A stretch of DNA of 64,000 bases from Streptomyces sp. NBRC 110035 (lineage in GTDB: Bacteria > Actinomycetota > Actinomycetes > Streptomycetales > Streptomycetaceae): assembly GCF_000829695.1 (NCBI RefSeq), contig NZ_BBNN01000018.1:186001-250000 (forward strand). The letters are read 5' to 3'. The notes under the pieces were generated by a model that saw only the letters and a list, made by a program, of their open reading frames with translations, was not told where the DNA came from and searched no databases. A program made the translations under genes and the position numbers. The first letter of the stretch is position 1, and each line of letters starts with the position of its first letter. Shown here one piece after another: positions 45,397 to 56,488 of the stretch.

Positions 45397-46284
45397 GTGG
45401 CTAAACGTATCACCCGAAGGCGTGGCTATCGAGAAGGCATCTTCGGTGAGATGATCGCCGAATTCCTGGGAACATTCGTCCTGATTCTCCTGGGTGTCGG
45501 TTCGGTGGCTGTGGCCGTCGTCGGACTCCCTGGATCGGGCCGGCAGGCGGTGGAATTCGGGGCCGACAACTGGCTCATCATCGCGTGGGGCTGGGGCCTC
45601 GCCGTGGTGTTCGGTGTGTATGTGGCCGGCGGTATCAGCGGCGCCCACATCAATCCCGCGGTGACCCTGGCCTTCGCCGTGCGACGGGACTTCCCCTGGC
45701 GGAAGGTCCTGCCCTACTGGCTGGCGCAGGTCGTGGGCGCCTTCGTGGCCGCCGCGCTCGTCTACGCCTGCTACAGATGGGCGATCGACGCGGCCGAAAC
45801 CGAGGCGGGCGTCCCGCGGGACGAATCACTGGCAACCTACTCGATCTTCGCCACGTTCCCCGCCGAATACTTCGGGAATTCATGGTGGGGGCCCCTGCTC
45901 GACCAGATCGTGGGCACCGGAATTCTGCTTCTTCTGATCTGTGCGCTCATCGACATGCGCAACACGGCTCCGATGGCGAATCTCCACCCGTTCCTCATCG
46001 GCCTGGTGGTCACCGTCATCGGTCTGACGTTCGGTACCAACGCCGGATACGCAATCAATCCCGCACGGGACTTCGGCCCCCGGTTGTTCACCTATTTCGA
46101 AGGCTGGGGCTCGATCGCCCTGCCCGGGTCGTTCCAATGGTTCAGCGGCTACTGGTGGATTCCCATCGTCGGCCCGCTCATCGGCGGAGTCCTCGGGATG
46201 GCCGTGTACGACCTGCTCATCAGTCCGGTGCTCAAGGCCCGGGCGGGGGCGGGCGAAGAAGGCCCGGCCACCGAAGAACCCTAG
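45397..46284 (+). CDS. glpF: Glycerol uptake facilitator (aquaglyceroporin)
   Basis: 295-residue MIP-family channel, six membrane helices. The two pore loops are SGAHINPAVT and GYAINPARDFGPR; the Asp after NPAR marks the glycerol-conducting subgroup. The N-terminus is short and basic (AKRITRRRGYREG) and the C-terminus acidic. It moves glycerol into the cell for the adjacent kinase. GTG 45397 follows GAGGAGGG. It is the first gene of glpFK with a 21-base gap to glpK; no glpD or gylR is present in the window. Confidence 0.94.
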   Translation: MAKRITRRRGYREGIFGEMIAEFLGTFVLILLGVGSVAVAVVGLPGSGRQAVEFGADNWLIIAWGWGLAVVFGVYVAGGISGAHINPAVTLAFAVRRDFPWRKVLPYWLAQVVGAFVAAALVYACYRWAIDAAETEAGVPRDESLATYSIFATFPAEYFGNSWWGPLLDQIVGTGILLLLICALIDMRNTAPMANLHPFLIGLVVTVIGLTFGTNAGYAINPARDFGPRLFTYFEGWGSIALPGSFQWFSGYWWIPIVGPLIGGVLGMAVYDLLISPVLKARAGAGEEGPATEEP

Positions 46285-46305
46285 GCACACCAGGAGGCGG
46301 CAACG

Positions 46306-47823
<1,518 letters not shown>

Positions 47824-47847
47824 CGGCCGTCCGTGGACGGTACCGCG

Positions 47848-48804
47848 TCAGTGCCGGGCGAACTGGACACGCGTCGGCTGTACGGCGTCCGGCCGCACGG
47901 CGATGCCGTCGACGGTCAGCTGCTCCCCGTAGATGTCGGTGAGTCTCAGGGCGCCGCCGCATCCGGTGCCGTCGGGGGAGAGGAAGTAGTTGTACTCGGT
48001 ACGGGCCAGCGGGCGCCATCCGGAGCCGGTGCCGACCTCCAGCCGGGCCAGCGGGTTGCGGTGGCCGATCGCCTGGATGCCGCACCAGTGGCTGCTGGAA
48101 CCGGTCTTGTAGCGGATCGAGACGGTGCCGGACGTGCCGGGGCTGAGCAGGCTCCAGGTGACCGGGATCCGCCCGGCGGAGAGACCGGCGAGCTCGGCGA
48201 AGGCCTCCCTGCTCAGGTCGAGCTGCCCGGGAGCGCAGGGCGAGGGGCACTCGTTGGTGATCCGGACCGTCACGGAGGCGCCGCCGGCCGCGCGGACCAG
48301 GACGTACGCCCCGCAGGCCCGGGACGTCTCGTAGTCGGCGGTGTTCATCGCCGCGGTCATGCGGCCGGGGCTCGGACCGTACAGGCAGGCGCCGTCACCG
48401 TCCCCGGCATCGTAGTGGGTGGCGACTCCGCTGTAGGTGGTGCCGGGCCGGATCCGCCCCGCCGATGGTGCCCCGCCGGAAGCCGGGCGCAGGGCGGCCG
48501 TGGGGGTGCCGCTGCGTGAGGGCCGGGCCGTCGTGGTCGTCGCGGAGGGCTTCGGGGCCGGGGACGCCGTGGACGGCTTCGCCTTCGGCGTCCGCCCGGT
48601 CGCCGTGGGCGGGACGCTCGGCCGGGCGCCGGCGTCAACGCCGGTGGCGGACGTGGCCGTGGCCCGCACGGTGTCGGACTCGCCGTCGGGAGCGAGGACG
48701 ACGACCAGCGATACGAGGAGCCCGGCGGCGGCCACGGCGACGGCCGGCACCAGGGCGCCGCGCCCCTTGCGGCGGGGACGGCGGCGATGGGAGGGGGATG
48801 CCAC
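47848..48804 (-). CDS. Expansin-like secreted protein
   Basis: 318 residues. A basic start and one hydrophobic helix (LVPAVAVAAAGLLVSLVVVL) act as signal or anchor, followed by a ~90-residue Thr/Pro/Ser/Ala linker. The double-psi beta-barrel domain (~120-215) reads GVATHYDAGDGDGACLYGPSP, MNTADYETSRACGAYVLVR, VTVRITNECPSPCAPGQLDLSREAFAEL; the key Asp of expansins is in QLDLS. A CBM63-like domain follows (~220-318: VTWSLLSPGTSGTVSIRYKTGSSSHWCGIQAIGHRNPLARLEV). Expansins loosen cellulose without hydrolysis. GTG start follows AAGGA. Confidence 0.88.
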   Translation of the reverse strand: MASPSHRRRPRRKGRGALVPAVAVAAAGLLVSLVVVLAPDGESDTVRATATSATGVDAGARPSVPPTATGRTPKAKPSTASPAPKPSATTTTARPSRSGTPTAALRPASGGAPSAGRIRPGTTYSGVATHYDAGDGDGACLYGPSPGRMTAAMNTADYETSRACGAYVLVRAAGGASVTVRITNECPSPCAPGQLDLSREAFAELAGLSAGRIPVTWSLLSPGTSGTVSIRYKTGSSSHWCGIQAIGHRNPLARLEVGTGSGWRPLARTEYNYFLSPDGTGCGGALRLTDIYGEQLTVDGIAVRPDAVQPTRVQFARH

Positions 48805-49157
48805 GGATGATCCTTATGTGGTTCGGGAGGACACGCGCTCTTGACCCGGCAGTGGTCACAGCCGCCGGAAAGGTTGCCGCACGGGGCGCCGGCGTGACCA
48901 CGAGGACTGCGGCGCCGGCCGCGATCCCGGTGCCCAGGTGGCCGAGCAGCTCGAAACCGCCGGGTTCGGCCGGGTCCTCGGGACTCGGCGGAGCCGCGTC
49001 CGTGGAGGAACCCGGACCTGGTCCGCATCGTCACATCCCGGAAACGCGCGTGTTCGCTTCCCTCCCCCCGCTCCGCTTACCGTGGACAACGCGTCCCCCG
49101 CCCGGTCACCGTCGCCCGCGAGCCCGCCCCCGCCCTCGACGTGACGACTGGAGCCCC
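48805..49157. other. Intergenic region between the expansin-like and FUSC genes
   Basis: Divergent region presumably holding both promoters. I see no clear promoter elements, hairpins or small gene. TCTTGACCC at 48839 looks like a -35 box on the plus strand but has no partner -10. Confidence 0.5.
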
Positions 49158-51023
49158 GTGTCCCGCACCGCGCCCGCCGTACCTCCGTGGATCGCCCACG
49201 CCCTGCAGGCCCAGCGCGGTCCGGTCCCGTGGAGCGCGGTCACGCGGGGGGCGCTGTCGGCCGGGCCGGTGCTGCTCGTCGCGGTGCTCGCCGGGCAGCC
49301 CACCGCCGGAGTCGCCGCCGCCATCGGCGCCATGCTCGCCGGGGTCAACGACCGGCCCGGGAGCCGGCGGGCCTCGGTCGGACGGATCGGGGTGCCCGCG
49401 CTGGCGGGGGCGGCCGGGCTGGCTGTGGGGACGTATGCGGGGGACCACACCCCGGCCGTCCTGCTGACGCTGCTGATGGCCGGGCTCGGCCTGGTCGCCG
49501 GCGGGATCAGTGCCCTCGGGCCGGTCGGTTCCGCCGTCGGCACGCAGTTGCTCGTCGGTGTCGCGGTCGGCGCCGGGATGCCGTTGCCGGAGAGCGGCTG
49601 GCAGCGGGCGCTCGCCTACCTCGCCGGGGCCGGCTGGCTGCTCCTGCTGCGGCTGGTGCTGCCCACGCCGGGCTCCCTGACCGGGGACTCCCGGTTCGGC
49701 TTCCGGTTCGACGGGGAGCGGCATGCCGTGGCCGGTGTGTACGAGGCCGTCGCCGCGCTGCTCGACGCCACCGGCTCGGACACCGCCACGGCCCGGCGGG
49801 CCGCACTCACCGCGGCCCTCGACCAGGCCCAGGACGCGCTCGCCGGGCCCCGGCTGCGGCGGTACGCCAGTTCCACGGCCGAACGGCGACTGCACGCGCA
49901 GTACGCCGCCGCGCTGCCGCTGGCCGAGGCCGCGACCGCGCTGGCCTGGGCGGGGGAGGCCGTACCGGCCCGTGCGTCCGAAGGACCCCGGCGGCTAGCC
50001 GTCGCCGTACGCGGCGGCGCCCCCACCGGGGCGCTGCCCGCGCCCTCCCGGTCCGTCCCCGCGCTGCGCGCCCTCGACGACGCCCTCCTGCGCGCCGCCG
50101 TGGCCTTCGACCGGGCCGAGGGCGGTGACCTGCACACGCGCCGCCGGTCCCGCGCCGCCCTCACCCGTACCGTCCTCGGCGCCCGGGGACGGGAGTACGG
50201 CATGCGGGTCGCCCTCTGCTTCGGCGTGAGCGTCGCCGTCGCACAGGCCCTGTACCACTCCCGCTGGTACGGGCAGCACGAGCACTGGTACTGGCTGCCC
50301 GCCACCGCCGTCTTCCTCGTCAAGCCGGACCTCGGGCCCCTCGCCTCCCGGGTGCTGAACCGCGCCGCCGGAACCGTGCTCGGGGCGCTCCTCTTCGCCG
50401 GGTTCGCCGTCGTGCTGCCCCGGCCGGAAGGGCTCATCGCCCTGGTGGCGGTCAGCGGGGCGCTCATCCCCGTCGCCGCGCGGCACTTCGCCGCACAGAC
50501 CACCGTCGTGACCGTGCTCGTGCTCGCCCTGGTGATGGTGGGCGGCGAACCGGAGGCCTCCGTCGCGCGGATCGGCGAGACCCTCCTCGCCTGCGCCATC
50601 GTGCTCGTCGTCGGCCATCTCCCGATGCCGGGACAGCGCGGCCACGGCATCCGGGCCCGGCTCACCGAAGCGGGCGGCGCCGCCCACACCTACCTCGCCC
50701 ACGTCCTCGACACGTCCGACGACCGCGCCGCCCGCTGGGTCCTGCGCCGCGAGGCCTACCGCACCCTCGCCGAGGCCCGCAGCGCCATCGCCCTGGCCTC
50801 CGCCGAGCTGCCCGCGCTCGCCCGGCACTCCCGCGGCACGGACGAGTTCGCCGCCCTCCTCGAGGAACTCGTCGACACCACCACCGCCTGCGCCGTCCAC
50901 CTCGACGACACGGGCCGGCTCGACCCCCGTCACACCGAGCGGCTCGCCGAACTCCGGGCGGACCTGGCGGCGTGCCGCGAGCGGGTGGGCGTCCGACTGC
51001 CGGAGGTGCCCGTCACGAGATGA
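49158..51023 (+). CDS. FUSC-family membrane protein (YccS-like)
   Basis: 621 residues, two transmembrane blocks as in fusaric acid resistance (FUSC) and YccS proteins. The first block (~28-160) has five or six helices beginning GALSAGPVLLVAVLAGQPTAGVAAAIGAML; a soluble helical region follows (~165-335); the second block (~340-480) has LCFGVSVAVAQALYHSRWYGQHEHWYWLPATAVFLVKPDLG, the family signature. A C-terminal helical domain ends the protein. Members are proposed efflux components for aromatic acids but most are uncharacterised. GTG 49158 follows GGAG 5 bases upstream. Stands alone. Confidence 0.85.
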   Translation: MSRTAPAVPPWIAHALQAQRGPVPWSAVTRGALSAGPVLLVAVLAGQPTAGVAAAIGAMLAGVNDRPGSRRASVGRIGVPALAGAAGLAVGTYAGDHTPAVLLTLLMAGLGLVAGGISALGPVGSAVGTQLLVGVAVGAGMPLPESGWQRALAYLAGAGWLLLLRLVLPTPGSLTGDSRFGFRFDGERHAVAGVYEAVAALLDATGSDTATARRAALTAALDQAQDALAGPRLRRYASSTAERRLHAQYAAALPLAEAATALAWAGEAVPARASEGPRRLAVAVRGGAPTGALPAPSRSVPALRALDDALLRAAVAFDRAEGGDLHTRRRSRAALTRTVLGARGREYGMRVALCFGVSVAVAQALYHSRWYGQHEHWYWLPATAVFLVKPDLGPLASRVLNRAAGTVLGALLFAGFAVVLPRPEGLIALVAVSGALIPVAARHFAAQTTVVTVLVLALVMVGGEPEASVARIGETLLACAIVLVVGHLPMPGQRGHGIRARLTEAGGAAHTYLAHVLDTSDDRAARWVLRREAYRTLAEARSAIALASAELPALARHSRGTDEFAALLEELVDTTTACAVHLDDTGRLDPRHTERLAELRADLAACRERVGVRLPEVPVTR

Positions 51024-51230
51024 GCCGGGCAGCCCCCGCACGACACGGGACGCATACGACGCGCAGGGATCTACGCGCGGAAAGCGACTGGATGTTCGGG
51101 ATGCCGGAGAGCCGGCTCACCCCCGACGGTGAACGCGTTTCAACTACGTCTCAGTACGGTCTCCGAGCGAGGCGATCACCCCTCGCCGGCGTTTGACTCT
51201 ACGAGTACAACGCTGGACGAGAGGCTGCCG

Positions 51231-51416
51231 GTGAACGGGCGAACGGTGCTTGAACGCTTTCCCGCGGGCGGACCGCGCGGATCCTGGCCCGCGGAGGAGT
51301 TCGCGCGGGCACGACGCATGGAGGGCCTGCCCGCCGAGGTGGTCATGGACCTCGCGACCGACACGTTCCTGGTGATCGTCCGCGGCGGCGACGGCAGCGG
51401 CGACGTGGTCGCGTGA
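51231..51416 (+). CDS. Small conserved-looking hypothetical protein
   Basis: 61 residues from GTG 51231 (NGRTVLERFPAGGPRGSWPAEEFARARRMEGLPAEVVMDLATDTFLVIVRG). A helix then a beta-strand pair are visible. GAGAGG stands 6 bases before the GTG. I have the impression that similar small proteins are annotated in other Streptomyces but cannot confirm it. It faces the unknown protein of the anti-sigma unit with a 12-base gap. Confidence 0.6.
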   Translation: MNGRTVLERFPAGGPRGSWPAEEFARARRMEGLPAEVVMDLATDTFLVIVRGGDGSGDVVA

Positions 51417-51428
51417 GGCCCGGGGGCC

Positions 51429-51857
51429 CTATGCGGTGACCGGGCGGGACCAGCTCGGGGTCGTGTCCGTCAGGCGGCACACCGCCAGGTAGAGCGGTAT
51501 CGGCGGAGTGTACGGAAGCGTCCCGTCCGGGCGGTGGATCAGACCGGGGAGGTCCGGGGCGTCCGGTACGACGGCTCCCGTGTCGTACCGCGCGGGGGCG
51601 GGCCACTCCAGCGCGTAGTCCGAATCGGACGGAACCAGCCACCACCAGTGCGCCTCATCGGCGTACACGCACCCCACCCGTGGCAGCCGGGGCATGACCA
51701 GCGGCCCGAAACGGGCCGGCACCGCCACCGCGTCGCAGCCCATCGGCGCCGTCATCCCGTCGGGGACGGGCAGGCGCCGGGGCGGTGCGGGTGCGGTGCG
51801 CAGCCCGCGCCGGAGCCGGACCAGCGTGTTCAGGCTCAGGGTCCGAGAGCCCGTCAC
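51429..51857 (-). CDS. Hypothetical protein coupled to the anti-sigma-like kinase
   Basis: 142 residues. No domain recognised. The start has a Ser/Leu-rich helix (SRTLSLNTLVRLRRGLR); the rest is rich in Pro, Trp and Tyr (EAHWWWLVPSDSDYALEWPAPARYDTGAVV ... PYTPPIPLYLAVC), which suggests a small beta-rich fold. GTG overlaps the stop of the kinase-like gene (GTGA), so it depends on it for translation and likely works with it. Confidence 0.6.
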   Translation of the reverse strand: MTGSRTLSLNTLVRLRRGLRTAPAPPRRLPVPDGMTAPMGCDAVAVPARFGPLVMPRLPRVGCVYADEAHWWWLVPSDSDYALEWPAPARYDTGAVVPDAPDLPGLIHRPDGTLPYTPPIPLYLAVCRLTDTTPSWSRPVTA

Positions 51858-52537
51858 ACCCACCCCCCGTCCCGGCGGTACCGGCGCGGGGCCGTGTGCT
51901 GACGAGGAGGCGTGCGCGGGACCGTCGGAGCCGCTGTGGGGCGGTGCCGCTGCTCGGGCTCCTCGACGTCGTCCCGGCCGTCGGCCGGTCCCGGCTTGGG
52001 GCGCTCGCCCCAGCCGAGGTCGTTGTGCGGTCCGTCGGGCGGGCGCGGCGTGTCGGCCTTGCGGGGCAGCTCGGCCCAGACCAGCAGGCCGGGACCGTGC
52101 TCGTGGGCGCCCCAGGCGTGACACATGGCGTCGACGAGAAGCAGTCCCCTCCCGTGCTCCTCCTCCGGCTGCTGCCGGGTGTTCGCACGGGGCCGGCCGG
52201 GCGCGCAGCCTTCGTCGCGCACGGCTATGCGCACCAGTTCGTCGCCGTCGTGCAGCTCGCAGACTATGTGGCTGCTCGCCGTGTGCACGATGGCGTTGGT
52301 GACGAGTTCGGAGACGACCAGAGCCGCTGTGTCACAGGTGTCCTCGCAGACCGACCAGCCGGTCAGCCGGGCCCTCGTCAGGCGTCTGGCCTGCGCGGGA
52401 GAACCCGGATGGGCGGCCAGTTCGAAGCGGAAACGGCGCTGGGCGGCAGCCCCTGCGGGGTCGGCGGCTCCCTGGGCGGGGCCGGGACCGAAGGGGCGCG
52501 CAGCGGCGTCTGTTCCTAAGGGCACGGACGGAATCAC
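51854..52537 (-). CDS. RsbW/AbaA-like histidine-kinase-type ATPase (putative anti-sigma), TTA codon
   Basis: 227 residues. HATPase_c_2 domain at ~35-145: N box SELVTNAIVHTAS, G1 box VRDEGCAPGRP, and glycine-rich lid GRGLLLVDAMCHAWG. It resembles RsbW/SpoIIAB anti-sigma kinases and the AbaA-type proteins near whiJ genes. The C-terminal ~75 residues are disordered, rich in Pro, Arg and Asp. Codon 7 is TTA, read only by the bldA tRNA in Streptomyces, so full expression may wait for development. I chose GTG 52537 because an inferred TTGCCA-17-GATAGT promoter would start transcription there; an in-frame GTG at 52546 is possible. The gene is divergent from the Xre regulator. Confidence 0.82.
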   Translation of the reverse strand: MIPSVPLGTDAAARPFGPGPAQGAADPAGAAAQRRFRFELAAHPGSPAQARRLTRARLTGWSVCEDTCDTAALVVSELVTNAIVHTASSHIVCELHDGDELVRIAVRDEGCAPGRPRANTRQQPEEEHGRGLLLVDAMCHAWGAHEHGPGLLVWAELPRKADTPRPPDGPHNDLGWGERPKPGPADGRDDVEEPEQRHRPTAAPTVPRTPPRQHTAPRRYRRDGGWV

Positions 52538-52544
52538 GCTTGCC

Positions 52545-52573
52545 ACTATCGCCCCGTCGTGCACACTTGGCAA
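52545..52573 (-). promoter_or_regulatory. Promoter of the RsbW-like gene
   Basis: On the minus strand, TTGCCA (52573-52568), 17 bases, GATAGT (52550-52545). The start point falls at about 52538, just at the GTG, giving a leaderless mRNA. The -35 box lies inside the palindrome at 52563-52577, so a bound regulator would block it. Confidence 0.55.
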
Positions 52574-52577
52574 GTGT
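52563..52577. promoter_or_regulatory. Palindromic operator ACACTTG-G-CAAGTGT
   Basis: Perfect 7-base arms around one central base. It is positioned on the -35 of the inferred kinase promoter and is followed directly by a second inverted repeat CACTCTG-N7-CAGAGTG at 52578-52598. The Xre regulator encoded next door is the natural candidate ligand. Confidence 0.6.
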
Positions 52578-52668
52578 CACTCTGAAAAATCCAGAGTGCT
52601 GTGTGACGGTCTGGACGGCCGTGGCACACTGCTCGCAACAGCACTCCGCGCGGCGCCAGTTGAGGTCA

Positions 52669-52710
52669 TCGAAGAAGTGTTCGAGTCAAGGGGCTTGAGC
52701 GAATCTTCGA
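52669..52710. repeat. Nested imperfect palindrome in the Xre gene leader
   Basis: Outer arms TCGAAGA / TCTTCGA (52669-52675, 52704-52710), inner arms TTCG..TCAAG-GGG-CTTGA..CGAA with a one-base bulge. It lies 109 to 150 bases before the Xre start in a locally AT-richer stretch; as RNA it would fold into a long hairpin. Confidence 0.5.
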
Positions 52711-52818
52711 ACGGTTCTCGGATTGGCGCCGCAGAGCTGTGAGGGCTGTCGGTGCCGTCGGCGCTGTCGGTGTCGGCAACGCCAGGAACGTCAGGAAACC
52801 TTTTCGGGGAGGTGGAGC

Positions 52819-53679
52819 GTGAGTGAACCGCGGTCCGCGCCAACGGTCGGCCAGGTCGTCCTCGGCCGGCGACTGCTGGATCTGCGGGAAAGCGCCGGCC
52901 TCAAGCGCGAGGAGGCCGCACGCGTCCTGCGCGTCGCCCCCGCCACGGTCCGGCGCATGGAGATGGCCGAGGTCGCGCTCAAGATCCCGTACCTCCAGCT
53001 CCTGCTGAAGGCCTACGGGGTCTCCGACGAGGAGGCCGACGCCTTCGTACAGCTGGCGGAGGACGCCAACCGGCCCGGCTGGTGGCAGCGCTTCCACGAG
53101 ATCCTGCCCGGCTGGTTCTCGATGTACGTGAGCCTGGAGGGCGCGGCTACGCTCATCCGCAGCTACGAGCCCCACTTCGTCCCCGGACTGCTGCAGACCG
53201 AGGACTATGCGCGTGGCGTGCTGCGCTCGGGTGCCATCGGGCAGACCAGGCCCGAGGACATCGAGGGCCACGCCGCCCTGCGCATGCAACGGCAGGATCT
53301 GCTCACCCGTGACGACGCACCCCGGCTGTGGGTCGTGATGGACGAGACGGCGCTGCGCCGCCCGGTCGGCGGCCCGGAGGTGATGCGTGCCCAGATCGAC
53401 AGACTCATCGAGGCCACGAAGCTGCCCAACGTCACGCTGCAGGTCGCCCCGTTCGCCAGCGGGCCGCACCCCGGCACGTACGGGCCGTTCGTGCTGTTCC
53501 GGTTCGCCATGCCCGAACTGCCGGACATGGTCTACAGCGAGTACCTGACCGGCGCCGTCTACCTGGACGCGCGCTCCGAGGTGGCGACCCACCTCGAGGT
53601 CATGGACCGCATGGCGGCGCAGGCCGCCACAGCGCATCGTACGAAGGCGATCCTCAGGGATCTCCGCAAGGAGCTGTGA
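52819..53679 (+). CDS. Xre-family regulator with DUF5753 (WhiJ-like)
   Basis: 286 residues. N-terminal HTH at ~12-70 (VVLGRRLLDLRESAGLKREEAARVLRVAPATVRRMEMAEVALKIPYLQLLLKAYGV), followed by the DUF5753 effector-like domain at ~90-280 (FHEILPGWFSMYVSLEGAATLIRSYEPHFVPGLLQTEDYARGVL; LWVVMDETALRRPVGG; YLDARSEVATHLEVMDRM). This architecture is that of WhiJ-type regulators, which in Streptomyces occur with DUF397 partners and often an AbaA-like kinase. GTG 52819 was chosen for GGGGAGGTGGAG just upstream. The DUF397 gene follows without a gap. Confidence 0.92.
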   Translation: MSEPRSAPTVGQVVLGRRLLDLRESAGLKREEAARVLRVAPATVRRMEMAEVALKIPYLQLLLKAYGVSDEEADAFVQLAEDANRPGWWQRFHEILPGWFSMYVSLEGAATLIRSYEPHFVPGLLQTEDYARGVLRSGAIGQTRPEDIEGHAALRMQRQDLLTRDDAPRLWVVMDETALRRPVGGPEVMRAQIDRLIEATKLPNVTLQVAPFASGPHPGTYGPFVLFRFAMPELPDMVYSEYLTGAVYLDARSEVATHLEVMDRMAAQAATAHRTKAILRDLRKEL

Positions 53680-53982
53680 ATGAATCACGTCAAACCCCTG
53701 TCCCTGTCCTTGTCCCCCCTGCCGGTGCCCCCACCGCGGGTCCGCACCGAGATGATCTACAACGGCATGCCCGCGCGGGAGCTGGGCAGCGAGGGCTGGC
53801 ACAAGCCGTGGAGCGGTGGCAACGGCGGCAACTGCCTGGAGGCGATGAAGCTCGACGACGGCCGGATCGCCGTCCGGCAGTCCACCGACCCGGACGGACC
53901 GGCGCTCATCTACACCTCGGCCGAGATGACGGCCTTCATCGAAGGAGCCAAAGCGGGAGAGGCGGATTTCCTGCTGTCCTGA
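53680..53982 (+). CDS. DUF397 protein (BldB-like partner)
   Basis: 100 residues. The DUF397 core (~35-95) reads GWHKPWSGGNGGNCLEAMKLDDGRIAVRQSTDPDGPALIYTSAEMTAFIEGAKAGEADFLL: the W-x-x-S then ...VRDS-like/TDPDGP and F-x-x-G-x-K-x-GEFD pattern of the family. A 25-residue Pro/Ser/Leu-rich N-terminus is extra; a later ATG (MIYNGMP) would give the usual size. DUF397 proteins pair with WhiJ-type regulators and include BldB relatives. ATG directly follows the Xre stop, so the two are co-translated. Confidence 0.9.
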   Translation: MNHVKPLSLSLSPLPVPPPRVRTEMIYNGMPARELGSEGWHKPWSGGNGGNCLEAMKLDDGRIAVRQSTDPDGPALIYTSAEMTAFIEGAKAGEADFLLS

Positions 53983-54128
53983 CCTTCGCCGACCGCTCTA
54001 CCGTTGCTTGCCGACGTCCACCCCACGTTGCTTGTTCCCCCCTCCGGCCCCCTTCCCCCGCTCCGCTCACCCCACTGCTTGGCACTGAAATTGATCACTA
54101 ACAGTTGCAGACACTTACGGAGTTCGTC

Positions 54129-54935
54129 ATGACCGGGCAGCAGCACCCCGTCGAGATCGACACGAGCAAGCCGCACACCGCGCGGATGTACGACTGGTAC
54201 CTCGGAGGCAAGGACAACTACCCCGTCGACGAGGCCATGGGCCGGCAGATGCTCGCCCTCGACCCGAGGGTGCCCGTGATGGCACGGGTGAACCGCGCCT
54301 TCATGCAGCGCGCCACGCGCTGGCTCGTCGGCCAGGGCGTACGCCAGTTCCTCGACATCGGCACCGGCATCCCCACCGAGCCCAACCTCCACCAGATCGC
54401 CCAGGAGGTCGCACCCGACGCGCGCGTCGTCTACTGCGACAACGACCCGATCGTGCTGGCCCACGCCGGCGCGCTGCTGCGCGGCACCGACGAGGGGGTG
54501 ACCGAGTACCTCCAGGCCGATGTGCGGGAACCGGAGAGCATCCTGGAGGGCGCGCGGAAGATCCTCGACTTCGACCGGCCGGTCGCGGTCTCCCTCATCG
54601 CGCTGCTGCACTTCATCTCGGACGAGGACGGCGCCCACGAGCTGGTCGGCCGGCTGCTCGCCGACCTGCCCTCCGGCAGCCACCTCGTGATCTCCCACGC
54701 GACGTCCGACTTCACCCCCGAGGAGTCGAAGGCAGCCACCGAGAAGCTCAAGGCCGCGGGTGTCAACCTGTCCCTGCGCTCCCGCGAGGAGTTCACCCGC
54801 CTCTTCGACGGCCTCGAGCTGGTCGACCCCGGCGTCCAGGTGCCCCAGCTGTGGCACCCCGAACTGGGCGAGCCCGTCCCCGGCCAGGACGACGGGGTGA
54901 TCCCGGGGTACGGGGCGGTCGGGCGCAAGGTGTAG
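54129..54935 (+). CDS. SAM-dependent methyltransferase, DUF574 family
   Basis: 268 residues, DUF574/Methyltransf_19. It starts with the family hallmark IDTSKPHTARMYDWYLGGKDNYPVD, then MARVNRAFMQRATRWL, SAM-binding QFLDIGTGIPTEPNLHQIAQ, VVYCDNDPIVLAHAGALL, and VALSLIALLHFISDEDG-like motif (here VAVSLIALLHFI). Many are encoded next to WhiJ/DUF397 genes in Streptomyces; their targets are not known. ATG 54129 has GGAG 8 bases upstream. The leader holds GTTGCTTG twice and a CTTGGCA that matches the centre of the operator at 52563. A terminator follows. Confidence 0.92.
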   Translation: MTGQQHPVEIDTSKPHTARMYDWYLGGKDNYPVDEAMGRQMLALDPRVPVMARVNRAFMQRATRWLVGQGVRQFLDIGTGIPTEPNLHQIAQEVAPDARVVYCDNDPIVLAHAGALLRGTDEGVTEYLQADVREPESILEGARKILDFDRPVAVSLIALLHFISDEDGAHELVGRLLADLPSGSHLVISHATSDFTPEESKAATEKLKAAGVNLSLRSREEFTRLFDGLELVDPGVQVPQLWHPELGEPVPGQDDGVIPGYGAVGRKV

Positions 54936-54961
54936 GTCCGGGCGGGGCGAGGACTCCGAGG

Positions 54962-54988
54962 GCACCGGCGGGCGTTTCCCGTCGGTGC
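54962..54988. terminator. Bidirectional terminator between the methyltransferase and gltD paralogue
   Basis: GCACCGGCGGG-CGTTT-CCCGTCGGTGC: 11-base arms with one mismatch and a 5-base loop, between convergent genes. Confidence 0.7.
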
Positions 54989-54991
54989 GCG

Positions 54992-56488
<1,497 letters not shown>

